Of a stretch of 64,000 nucleotides of DNA, positions 54,336 to 64,000 are shown piece by piece. The notes under the pieces are model-generated. The model worked only from the letters and a program-made list of their open reading frames with translations, made no database searches and was not told the DNA's origin. Origin of the DNA: Parelaphostrongylus tenuis (Eukaryota > Nematoda > Chromadorea > Rhabditida > Metastrongylidae); assembly GCA_019055375.1 (NCBI GenBank), contig JAHQIW010003759.1, positions 1 to 64,000 on the forward strand. The letters run 5' to 3'. Position numbers and translations under genes: made by a program. The number at the start of each line of letters is the position of its first letter. The stretch's first letter is position 1.

Positions 54336-54795
54336 AAAATTCAGTGTTACCACATGCAAGCGATTTTGGAGATTTATCATTACATCAGAGACTTCATGAT
54401 CCTTCTTTCTGTCATAGGTATCCCCCTGTCTCTTCTGCCTATTTTATTGCGCTCTTTCCACCTATGTGCTTTTCTACAAAAATTAGGGATCTCACTCCTG
54501 CATCAAAAATTGATGAACGTATTCACTTTGCATACACAGACCTTGCTGGTTTCTTGATTTATCTATTTGCAGTTCACGTATGCGAGGAACAGTGGGATAC
54601 TTTTGCGTTTGGAAGAACTTTGTACGAAAAGCCACGATCGTTCCAGAAGAGTTAGTGAGTACTGCATGCTCCTCGTTTGCTAATTGTTTCTCCATACCAT
54701 GTTTACTCATAACTCAGGTGTGCACATTCTGCTTTACAAGACACTCGAAAGTTGACACCTTTGCAGTATGTTGGATTGGCCGTTGCATCAAATAG
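54336..54795 (+). CDS. 3' part of an unknown gene (three exons)
   Basis: Exons 54336-54417, 54573-54654, 54718-54795 with acceptors TTTTGCAAG, TATTTGCAG, AACTCAG and donors CATAG|GTATCC, GTTA|GTGAGT. Phases 2 and 0 agree. Reading: ENSVLPHASDFGDLSLHQRL, SRMRGTVGYFCVWKNFVRKA, then VCTFCFTRHSKVDTFAVCWI GRCIK and a stop. The C-x2-C-x3-H spacing hints at a zinc-binding end. AATAAA at 54996 fits as 3' signal. A diverged copy of the first two exons lies at 63.6-64.0 kb. Frames in the two copies do not fully agree, so the model is tentative. Confidence 0.35.
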
Positions 54796-54995
54796 ACAAA
54801 ATGTGGTAATCTCACATTTTCTACAAGATAAGTTAGCCTATGATACTGTAGGAAATTTAAGTGCACACTGTAGAGTATTGTCTGCATTGTTTATTTTATT
54901 GTGATAAGTTGTCTGAAATTGTGTACAAGAAGAGTCAACTTTTGCCGACAGTTGTAAACCTGTTGTTGTAAAATATGTGCGTCAACGTATGCCCA

Positions 54996-55001
54996 AATAA
55001 A
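54996..55001 (+). promoter_or_regulatory. AATAAA polyadenylation signal
   Basis: About 200 nt downstream of the stop at 54795 and upstream of a possible separate exon at 55114. Confidence 0.35.
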
Positions 55002-55113
55002 CATTTCAAGCAAGATGTCCTGAACATCAGAAAAGTGTAAGGTCAGGTTGGAACCTCTTGGCCATATTTCTCACTGCTCACTATGCGATCACTCGGTTTT
55101 CATTGTCTTTTAG

Positions 55114-55398
55114 AGTTTGCTGTTTGAGAAGTATTCTATTTTGTTTGAACTACGACTCTGCAGTGATTTATTGAGCGATGGGAATAATTTTGTAATAGAA
55201 GGTCAGTGCTTATTTTGCCCACACGAACAACAGAATCTTTTATCACATTTTCTTGCTGATCTCCAAAAGTGCTTTACTGAGCAGGCAGCAAGCCAATGTG
55301 ACCTCCTATCAGAATTTTTTCCAAAAAGGAATGAAAATATGTTCATTCCCGAGGTAGTTGTTTTCCTATTGGAACAACGGATTAATAGGATATATGAA
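55114..55398 (+). CDS. Candidate exon, unknown gene
   Basis: After CATTGTCTTTTAG the frame is open for over 100 codons: SLLFEKYSILFELRLCSDLL, GQCLFCPHEQQNLLSHFLAD, QCDLLSEFFPKRNENMFIPE. Composition is protein-like, with a C-x2-C that could bind zinc. The donor is unclear (GAG|GTAGTT at 55352 or GAAC|GTGATT near 55398). Confidence 0.35.
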
Positions 55399-55554
55399 CG
55401 TGATTTCTTCAGAAAAAAAAAAACCATTGTTGAGATATCTTAGCCCTTATGCCATTTTTCGTAATATCAAGGTGCTTCCGTCATCTAAATTTTACTGTTG
55501 AACTCTTATCAGACCCACTGTAGAGTCCAAACTGCGATATGACTACAAAATTCA

Positions 55555-55935
55555 AGCATAATATTGAGTCCTCTAGTAAGTTTCGGCACTAGGGCATTTA
55601 AGATCGAATTTATTGACCAGAAGTAATCAGAATTGTTCCTCAACACTTTAAAATATGCACCATCTTGAACACATTTTTGCCATCTCTTAGGCAACAAATC
55701 AGCACCGCCTTGTGCAGAATTTTCTGAGCTTTCTTTTAGTATCAGATTTCTCATACTTGCTGTATCATAGCCGCTCAGTGAAGTCTTTACTGCATTTTGC
55801 TGCTTTATAAGTACAAATGGGACGCCATGCACAGGTCGTCTCCAAGTACATTACTTGTGCAAACGCTTGGAGATTTGTTTCCGGGCGAACAGTGATCTGG
55901 TTCTTTGTTGAGTTTCGCTTTTCGTCTTGAACTAA
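55555..55935 (-). mobile_element. Mariner 3' fragment with terminus
   Basis: Minus strand ends GCCCTAGTGCCGAAACTTAC; coding remnant GADLLPKRWQKCVQDGAYFK is the usual mariner C-terminus. Confidence 0.7.
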
Positions 55936-56412
55936 AAACCTTAATTTATTGTTCTGATCACAGTAACTATCGTGTGTACAGCGTTTACGACGCTCCTCAT
56001 CCAATATGCTCAAATAACAAGCAATGCCTCAATTGATACAGTTGCGCGAGAATTTTGTTTTCCAAATTTCTAGTGATTTTTAGAAGCCTCGACATCTTCT
56101 GATAAAGAATATACTCGACGTTGCTCTTTATGTTCAAACACACGCTCCTGTTACCGTCATATTGCCGTTTTTGAAGAACAAATCACGGTTTTTTTTGGCC
56201 ATAAGGGAACGAGTGAATATCCGATGTCATTCGCTGGACACTAATTTTTCACAGGAGTGTTAAGAATCACTCGAAATTTTGAATTTCTAACTGCAGTCAC
56301 AATTAACTGATTTTAGAAAACGCCCGAAAAGAACGACGCGTTGCTAAAGCATAGAGTATTACTGAAGAAACTTTGAGAAGGCAATCGGTTCCTTAGAACG
56401 GTGCAGGAATAT

Positions 56413-57195
56413 TCGGCCCCGTTTGCTGAACAAGTTTTTTTCATGAGAGTGTCAGTAATCATTTGAACGCTTAAATCTTTGGCTAGAGCCTTACGCGACC
56501 GGTATCTCAAAACACCCATTTATGACGCTGTGATATCCACAAGAAAATCATATTTAACACCCACCACGCTCCTTCATTTTTTATCGCGCGTATAACTTGC
56601 GCGGAAAACATTAAACGTGTAGAGGAACTTTTGTAATATCTGAGTTATCGTTTTATGTGGAGTTGCTTCCATAGCAGCAAAAAATTTTCAATTGAAAACA
56701 GGTTGCATCCTACATGTGTAACACTCCAGGCCACCGATCGATTGCCCCGCCCCACGCTTAGATCAGCCAGCAAACAAGCTCGCCGAATATGTAAAACACG
56801 ATTTGATTTTCCCTGCTAAATTAACTTTGTAGAAAATAAGCGCAGCGTTAAAATTTTTGATACTTACGCTGTCGAATGATTACTCATAGTTTAGAGAAAC
56901 AGCACTGTTTGGCGAGGTGTAATGCATAAATATTTTCTTGTTCCTACAGCGCTTTTTCAGGGAGTAAACATATTTTTGAGTTCTTTGAGACTTCTGCTAT
57001 CGAAAGAGTACTATCTATCTATGGAAGGAGTTTTCTTCAGCTAGATATAAGCGAGATAACAATCTTGACGCTATAAAAGATTTTTTTAAGAGCCGTCATG
57101 TATGGCTATAGCCAGAGATTTAATCTTTTGATTGATCACTAACACTTCTATGAAAAATTCTTGCCCAGCGAATGGGATCAAATATCCATTTTTCG
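56413..57195. repeat. Family D palindromic element
   Basis: Left CCCGTTTGCTGAACAAGTTT, GAGTGTCAGTAATCATTTGA, TTTGGCTAGAGCC; right GGCTATAGCCAGAGATTTAA, CACTAACACTTCTATGAAAA ATTCTTGCCCAGCGAATGGG. Confidence 0.65.
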
Positions 57196-57214
57196 AAAAG
57201 TACCCCAAATCATT

Positions 57215-60000
57215 TACAAAAGAGTGAATTTTTTGTCAATAATTATACTGCACATTGCATTCGCTGCCTCTCCATCGATAGATAGTTTTGAGCAATCCTT
57301 CGATTATTAGTATAGTTTAGCAACTGAGACTTTTATATAATTGTGAAAATTGTTGTAATTGTGTGCTTTGTCTCATTGATTTATGAGCATTAACTGTTGT
57401 ACATCCTCTTATCTCTGCTGTGTACATTATTCACCGCTTCAACCTTTGTCGCTGATCGTGCACACGAATTCTACGTGCTCCATTTAGTTCTTAGTTAGAT
57501 ACGCCTTCGAGAAAATTTTCTAGACCTCTTCCAGTTCCTTCATTTACAAATAACTCCAATGGGAGCACTTGTAGGTGGTTTTGCAGTTCATCACTACACG
57601 AGGGACCACTTGATCTGCACAAAGCTGCTTTCGATGGGTCCCCTCCGCTACATGAAGAAATTTCATTCCATAAGTGCACGATCCTTGCTGAGTATTGCAA
57701 AGCTTCTAATCGTAGATTCAGTGAGAAAGAGTATGGGTGATCTGAAAACATTTCGACTTAGAGAGCTCGCACAACAGAAAAAATGTGTAGTTAATCTATA
57801 CATTTTCTCCGAAGATGTTTCTCACATTTCTCTCGGTTATTGTTTAAAATTTGTACTGTATCATTGTGTTCGATATGTACTATTTGCAACATTCCGCAGA
57901 CGGAGTGCATTTCATGAAATGCACATTTGTTTTCTTAGCTTTTTGCCCATTTGTGTATATCGTCCGATATGCGTGTTTAGTACATTCTATAAGTTGTTCA
58001 CAGAGGAGATCCTAATTTCTTATCGAAAACTTTTTCGGCAATGAAAAGCAGTTTAGCAATATCAAAACAAATGCTTGCTTCGTAAAATTCGTGCCCATTT
58101 CACTGAATAATAAACTCCCATAGTAGAAATAGGATGATTGTCCTCAAACTCAGGTACGCGATAGTCAAGCAAATAACTCGTCTGATCACTAACTGCCATG
58201 TGGTAACGCCCACACATACATACGACAAACAGACATGGGATTTTCCATTACTCAAGTCTTCGACAAGTTTAACGGGAAAAAATGTAGGAGATTTTTTTAA
58301 ACAAGTGAAACAGTTCGTTGATATGATTGATTTTCAACACGCTTTAGTAAAATACTTTATATGAGACTGATAAGTGATAAGTCTCTATAAAGGAGGTGAT
58401 TATTCGACGTACTTCATTTTGAAGTTTTGTAGTCTGAAGAGGCATATGTGGAGCAGGTGAGGTTTTATGCCGAATGCTTAACTTATTCACCATTCTCAGT
58501 CAACATGGAATCAAATCTTATCGTTTTGCTATTCTAAAACATTTCTTTGTAATCATCAGCTGCTAATTATTAACAGGCAGTTATTTTCAGTCGTTTCAGA
58601 GAAGTCTTCCAACAACTGGGAAATGTGGAACGTCAAATTTAGAAGCAGCAAAACATCAATGAGGACTTTTGAAAGATTTTCTGAGGTAACCATTGGTTGT
58701 TTCTGTAACAAAGATGTTTTTCTAAAAGAAAAGTGGCTTATGTTCTAACTGAACGAAGTGTTGGACGACATTTCAATAGCACCGAATTTTAATGACGACT
58801 CATCCACGATAAGGCACTCAACTTGAGTTGTAGATCGTCTTCAATTGATTGTCAACGTGTGCATGAAACTTAGATTATTTGGTCTTTTTCTCAGAACAAT
58901 TGTTAAACATTTATGACTCATCCAGTTAAGAATTAGTTAACTTCTTTTTCGCCAGAAAACAAGTTTGCTAGGTATTGCATTCTCGACACGTCTTCCATTC
59001 GCGCACAGCCAAGATAACTTAAAGGCATCCCCGAAAGCTCCCAAGTGCGCAATGAATTAATTCATCCTTTTTCAGCGGAACTTTTTACCATTTATATCGG
59101 AAACTTGGTGTAAACTTTTCAAGGAGGCGCTCCTATCACTCCTGAAAGTTGGCGACTACCTGCATCAGAATCTGCGAGTGCGCTTTACAACGGCTACTCG
59201 TGGATTCTGACGATCCTTTTCGAATGGCCGCCAGTTTACAGATTAGCCCTCTTACGAAAAAAAATGACGTTTTGAGAGGGTTACCTACCACAATGTTAGA
59301 GTCGCACAGAAAATTACCTGGTGAAAATGACTGCTTTTGTTTGCATCGAGCTCTCCTCTACTAGGTCTCCAAATAATTCTATGAAAAAGTTGAATTTTGT
59401 AGATATAACAGAAGTTCGTAAATCACTATCAAACATCAACCATCCAAGGATTCCGACGAGAATCTCTTTGGCCAGCATTCATAGATAAAATCGATTATTC
59501 TCTTGCGGCAGCGTGCAAACACACAAAACGGTAGTCCGTCTGTGGTCGCCTTAAGAAAGTTAACTAGAGGATGAAACTCCTGTAAGTCATGCAGTTTGAT
59601 AGATTAATTTCTTACTTCCGAACGCTTCCTGAAAGTTTTTACTCTTCTCTATGAGCGATCAAGCTATTGAGCCAATTTTCATCCCAGTATAATGCCACTC
59701 ACTGATGAAATGGCCGCCAATTACAGACTAACCTTTTCATAGAGAAAACATCAATCGTCAGGGGGAGGGGTTAGCCACCAATGTGCATAGAAATGCACAG
59801 GACAACATCTAATGGAGATGGCTGTTTTTGCTTGTAACGAACCCTCCACTGTCAAGCCTGCATACTTTCTCTGAGGAAATTCAAATTGGGTCTGATACAC
59901 AAGAAGCAATCTGCAAATTTACACTCAATATCTAGTGATGAATATTTATTGGTCGAATAATAAACGGCACGAATGTCTTGCACGTAACGAATTATTTGCA
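57215..60000. repeat. Copy 2 of the duplicated segment, interrupted at 57320-58290
   Basis: 57215-57310 and 58290-60000 align collinearly to 46960-48480. The intervening 970 bp contain a candidate exon and are absent from copy 1. Within copy 2, 59220-59400 and 59700-59880 also resemble each other (ATGGCCGCCA..TTACAGA). Confidence 0.55.
57587..57736 (+). CDS. Candidate exon, unknown gene
   Basis: 150 nt between GGTTTTGCAG and ATGG|GTGATC, open in one phase, reading SSLHEGPLDLHKAAFDGSPP then FHKCTILAEYCKASNRRFSE KEYG. Good splice sites and protein-like composition; no family recognised and no partner exon found. Confidence 0.3.
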
Positions 60001-60044
60001 AGTAAGAAGAGTTTAGATTACTCGACAAATTTGATTATATTAGG

Positions 60045-60340
60045 TCTTCTCATAAGTTATGGCGCCAGAGCAATAAAAATCGAATTTATTGATCAAAAGT
60101 AATCAAATTGCTCAACAACACTATTCAAAGCATTAGCCCGCAGCCTGTACACATATCTGCCATCTCTTACGCAGCAAATCAATACCACGCTCATAGAACT
60201 CGTCATCCTTGAATTCAAGGAAAGTTGTCAGTATTAAACGTAATTGGTTGATGTTTCGGAACTCCTTCTGGGTTAGGAAGGGCTCCACCGACCGCAAGAG
60301 GTGGTAGTCAGAAGGCGCCAAATCAGGACTGTACGATTAA
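60045..60340 (-). mobile_element. Mariner 3' fragment with terminus
   Basis: Minus strand: APSDYHLLRSVEPFLTQKEF, DDEFYERGIDLLRKRWQICV, then the terminus GCGCCATAACTTATGAGAAG. Typical mariner catalytic C-terminus. Confidence 0.8.
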
Positions 60341-60549
60341 TAATCCAGCGAGCTAGATCTCAAAATAGTCGACTAAAAGATTTTGTTACATATGTGCATG
60401 TAGCAACCGTACGCCATGCAGTCGAAAACAAACCACTCTAAAAGAACGCCACAGTATTCCTTTTATCGTACGTCGAGTGTAAAAAGTTTGTCGTCAATTC
60501 TTCTGTACAGAGATATGTCCCCGAGGAACTTATTGAACTAGAAGGCAGC

Positions 60550-60592
60550 GTGTTACGGCTGAGAATGCAACGCCGAATCACGTGTCTAGCAC
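60550..60592 (+). ncRNA. Hammerhead-like motif (degraded), half family H element
   Basis: GTGTTA, CGGCTGA (core box lost), GAATGCAACGCC, GAAT, CACGTGTC, TAGCAC. Stem I still pairs 6 of 6 (one G-U); the 43-nt length is kept. Upstream GTCGTCAATTCTTCTGTACAG is the H spacer; the mirror arm is missing. Confidence 0.5.
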
Positions 60593-60744
60593 CTTATAAG
60601 TGCCCGTAAGTGACCTCATGAAAGGTTCAGAATATGTTATCAGATTATATCTAATTTGATTCAGTTGCCTCAAAAAGTACTCAAAACCTCTTATAGTCTC
60701 AAAACCCTGCAAAAGAGTGCGCAGTGTAGTGCTTCCCTTCGAAT

Positions 60745-62400
60745 GATAAAACCACGGATCTCCCTCACTGAGGGATCTCGGGCCGTTTAGTCGCGAGGCC
60801 ACGTGGCGCGTCCCCAGGTGGCGGATAGGGGGTTAAAACGCGGACCAAAAGCGACGTTGTGCTTCCGTGAAGCATAAGTGGATTCAGGCGGTATATATCA
60901 AAATTATTGCCACACATTAGCATCCCTTTTCCACGTCGAGCCAAATTGGCCAAAAGTCTGCAATCAATCTGATGTGAAGTGCATGGACGGCAGTCAGGAG
61001 TCGCCCCGAACAATCAAGCTTCTCCCGTCCTTCCGAACGAGGCTGACAAGACACCAAGTAAGTCATAAGGACCAAGCTTCTACGCCTAGAGATCAGCAAA
61101 TATAGTCTATTTCTCGCCCCAAACAATCAAACTTCTCCCGTCCTCCCGAACGAGACTGACAAAATAGCAAGTGAGCGCTAAGGACCAAGCCTCTACGTTT
61201 ACAGATCAGCAAATATACGTCAATTTCATATGATAAGCATAGCAAAAATAATCGCCTTATAATTTTCGCCCCAAAATGGCCTCGGAAGCGGCGGTTTTGG
61301 ATACGACGAATACGGGAAGCTGGCGAAATCCAAAGCCATTCTAAATCGCCTAAATCTTGAATGGCAAAACAATCTGCAAGTATAACGCACATTCACATGT
61401 ATGTGGGTCCGCTGTAAAGAACCTAATCATGAGTCAAAGATGCTATGGCAAGAGTCATCGCACTAGTTGAGGCGAGAGGACGCAGGTCAGTTATCACTGC
61501 CAGTGACACCGGAAAAGGACAGAGAAGAACGAGCATTATCAGAAGAGCAAAGAGAAGAAACAGAGATAAGAAATAAAAGAAAAAGGACGAGAAAAAAGAT
61601 GGACAAAATGGCACCATCAGTACGCACGGACCATAAATTAGAGCCCAGTGCTTCCGTTCAAAATTATGTGCTTATGGACTCAGCTCACATCCAAAGCCTT
61701 TATCAAAAAAATTCAGTATTTAGTCGATGTGATTATTTGAAAAAAGTGGTCAAATGGAGAGGTATGATTTAATTCAAAAGCCACAAGCTCGACTGCCGGT
61801 CACTACAATGTCAGATAATACCATCATCTGACTTGCGGTGATCTATTGCTCGGCGTCGATTTCTTCATGGAGGAGTTAACCTCAAGGGATCTTCTGAACT
61901 GAGGATGTACTATTGATCAGTCCCAGTAGGATGAAACAGGCGCCTGTATAGCAGTCAGACCATAATGGCTTGAAGTATGTTATATCCTTATCAAACTGTT
62001 AGTCGAAGTCACAAATTTCGACGGCTTTCATTGTTTTTAGTAAGGAAAGAAGACAAGGAAAGGAAATGAATGAGAAGAGAAGAAGAAGAACAAGAAGGAA
62101 AAGTAATGGAAAAGGAAAAGCAGAAGCTCTCTGGACTCCCTATTGGGGTCCACGAACTCTTATTCAAGAACATGGTGAAAGAGTTCATGAGTTTATTATG
62201 ACATCCAGAATCAAAAACAGTAATTCGAAATTCCGTAGGATTCTCTCCAAACGGTGAACGTGGAGTGATCCATTCGATAGAAGTAGACCATGTCATGGCA
62301 CGCTGAAGATTTTCCCCACCTTTTTATTGTTTCCTCTGGTTTTACAAAAGATCGAACGCCATACCACTATCCGCGAATTGTCATGGAAATTATACGGTGA
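60745..62400 (+). mobile_element. RTE 5' region and endonuclease remnant
   Basis: 5' block CCACGGATCTCCCTCACTGA and GGTGGCGGATAGGGGGTTAA match 51930. Endonuclease C-terminal remnants appear in two frames at 62147-62300: EHGERVHEFIMTSRIKNSNS and SPNGERGVIHSIEVDHVM, corresponding to the ...EIDHI... segment. No intact reading frame. Confidence 0.65.
61002..61226. repeat. Tandem duplication, 113-bp unit, two copies
   Basis: CGCCCCGAACAATCAAGCTT at 61002 and CGCCCCAAACAATCAAACTT at 61115, each followed by CTCCCGTCC..CCGAACGAG.CTGACAA and CTACG...GATCAGCAAATATA. It lies within the RTE 5' region. Confidence 0.75.
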
Positions 62401-62912
62401 GCTGTTGTTCGTACTTCTTATGATAAATTACACCATTTACCTTATCAAGCAATTCCAGAAACTCCATTTTTGACAGTGGACGTAGGAGTTCCCCAATGAA
62501 GAGTGCCGTGAAGGAGTAGTCAGCGTCATGGTAAGTCGGAGGTTCTGCACTAATATTTCAATACTGAGGTCATACTCGGCTGACGACCGGTTTGAATGGC
62601 TACAAACGGCAGTCGGCGGTGAGCACTCAAATGATGTGTGATTGTTGTGTGATGCGATTTCGATTTTATTGTCACTAAAAGATAGAATAGCGCTGGAGAG
62701 ATTATTACGAGGCCGTTTTCCATAGAAACAACGTCAATGCATCTTACAGCTGCACATTTTTAAAGGTAATCCCACAGAAAGACGACAAATTCCGTTTGTT
62801 ATTGGATATTATCAATCTATCTTATTCCTGTAGATTCATATTTCAGTGTTACTTCTCCTTCAATTCTTATATAACCATCAATTTCCCCTTCTGCATAACT
62901 GCAAATGAATAA

Positions 62913-63216
62913 AGCTCTAAAAGGATAAAGCTCTCGGCATTGATCAATCCCTGAGGGATGCGCCATGCATTCGACTTCAATTTTTAACTTCGTTTGAGGT
63001 GATTGAATGCACATCTGGCCTTTACAATGATTCGCGGTGGCCTCCCGGTGAACCGAGTCAGTGCTGCTTATCCTCCCAGACAAGTCTGAGACCTGTCTGG
63101 TAGCAATTTACCGACCCCGGAGGGATGGATGGCTTGGTGAGCCATGAGCGCGAGATCGAACCAGTGACCTTGTGTGTGACGCAGAGCACCTCTAACCACT
63201 GCGCCACATGCGCTCT
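62913..63216 (-). mobile_element. tRNA-derived SINE, family A, recent full-length copy with 15-bp target duplication
   Basis: Flanked by ACTGCAAATGAATAA at 62898-62912 and 63217-63231, identical. Reverse strand: GAGCGCATGTGGCGCAGTGG, box B GGTTCGATCTC, GCGCTCA closing a 6-bp acceptor stem with GAGCGC. Body ACCAGACAGGTCTC..GACTTGTCTGG, tail GCCGAGAGCTTTATCC then TTTTAGAGCTTT. The tail repeats AGAGCTTT(AT), the kind of short repeat end copied by RTE machinery. Confidence 0.9.
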
Positions 63217-63619
63217 ACTGCAAATGAATAATAGTCAGATAATAACAAAATAACTTCGCATCTCCATTACGAAAAATTGGAAAAGTATTTTTCAACTTTA
63301 GTATCTTCCTATTGCAAACACTTACCAAAAACGATCGCAGTGACTGAAAATTACAAAACAGTGAGAAGTTTGTCAAAAATCATACTGCGCAGTGCATGCT
63401 GTGTCAAATCATCAATAACACTCTAAAGTCTACGATTAGTAGCGTACTTTAGGAGTTCGAACATCTGTACCATTTAGAAAGGCTCTGTTTTATCGTTTTA
63501 TAAGCATCTCTTTGATATCTAATCATTTTGCACTATAAGACTTTTTATCGTTTCAACTTTTGGCAGTGGACATGCGTACCAATTTTTGTACTCTACGTGA
63601 TATTATCTAGGTAAATGTT

Positions 63620-64000
63620 TTCGTTGCCGCTTCTTCTATCTCGTCAAGCTCCATCTCTCCAGATAACTTCAATATCACCACATACAATTAGATTTGAAGT
63701 ACCGTCAGTACATCAAAGACCTGTTAATCCATCACCTGTCTATGATGGACATACCACTCCAACACTAATGTGAGTTATTTCTCTTCTGTTTGGTGCTCTT
63801 ACTCTTTCGTGAGAAAATCGTATTAGCTCTTACTATTTCGTGAGAAACTGTCAGAAGAATTTCATGTGCATGCATAGACCTTGGTGATTTTTTTGATTTA
63901 TTTGTAGTTCCCGTATGCCATGAAGGATCGAATGCTTCTACGTTACAGAAGAACTCTTCACTAAAATCCACAAATGATGCAAAAGAACTGGTGAGTAGTG
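63620..64000 (+). repeat. Diverged copy of the 54.29-54.66 kb segment with conserved splice sites
   Basis: CCACATACAATTAGATTTGA..CATCAAAGACC aligns to CCACATGCAAGCGATTTTGG..CATCAGAGACT. Exon-like 63908-63990 lies between TTTGTAG and CTG|GTGAGT, like 54573-54654. Possible coding text: ISPHTIRFEVPSVHQRPVNP and PVCHEGSNASTLQKNSSLKS. It continues beyond the window. Confidence 0.4.

Noticed and set aside
57559..58044. 161-codon open frame beginning MGALVGGFAVHHYTRD
   Set aside because: The start crosses an acceptor and the 3' half has an unusual composition; a different phase bounded by splice sites (57587-57736) is more gene-like.
61467..61772. 101-codon charged open frame (plus strand)
   Set aside because: It lies in the RTE 5' remnant and has low-complexity K/E/R composition; no independent support as a host gene.
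1..64000. CRISPR arrays, rRNA genes, bacterial operons or prophage
   Set aside because: No regularly spaced direct repeats of that type, no rRNA segments and no bacterial-style coding density; the window is eukaryotic.

Overview
The window is eukaryotic and reads as nematode DNA, most likely a strongylid (clade V, hookworm-like) genome. The reasons are short introns (57-80 nt) with TTTCAG-type acceptors beside long introns packed with repeats, a trans-splice-like acceptor two bases before one ATG, RTE-type non-LTR retrotransposon fragments, many decayed mariner copies, and no bacterial-style gene packing. The species is inferred, not proven.

Host genes are sparse and split by repeats. The clearest is a three-exon snapin gene (minus strand, 17680-14564, 123 aa), whose first intron of about 2.7 kb is full of transposon debris. 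Diverging from it, a plus-strand gene (exons from 21703 to 36971) encodes a protein whose last three exons match the luminal AAA-like domain of torsin-activating LAP1/LULL1 (TOR1AIP family). Smaller gene models with consistent splice phase are a four-exon 101-aa protein of unknown function (minus, 3287-2727), a 66-aa secreted protein (minus, 9147-8827), an 82-aa secreted protein with paired cysteines (minus, 43930-43532), and the 3' ends of unknown genes near 38.6 kb (minus) and 54.3-54.8 kb (plus). Several single candidate exons are listed with low confidence.

Most of the rest is mobile DNA: RTE fragments (1-1.2, 49.8-53.0, 60.7-62.4 kb); mariner fragments (20.1, 23.0, 30.5, 45.2-46.7, 48.6, 55.6, 60.0 kb); a tRNA-derived SINE family with more than ten copies, one with a clean 15-bp target duplication; and at least four families of long palindromic (foldback) elements, called B, C, D and H here.

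The most unusual feature is what two palindromic families carry in their arms. Family H carries type I hammerhead ribozyme motifs, one per arm, facing outward. Seven of the copies share the same 43-nt length, and stem I shows compensatory base changes between copies. Family B carries a tRNA-like cloverleaf in each arm in the same outward arrangement; at 2.0-2.5 kb both copies are almost intact. Two further palindromes (12.66-12.86 and 27.7-28.03 kb) carry hammerhead cores resembling those of Penelope-like elements. The right end of the window (52-54.7 and 61-64 kb; 46.9-48.5 and 57.2-60.0 kb) also shows old segmental duplication.
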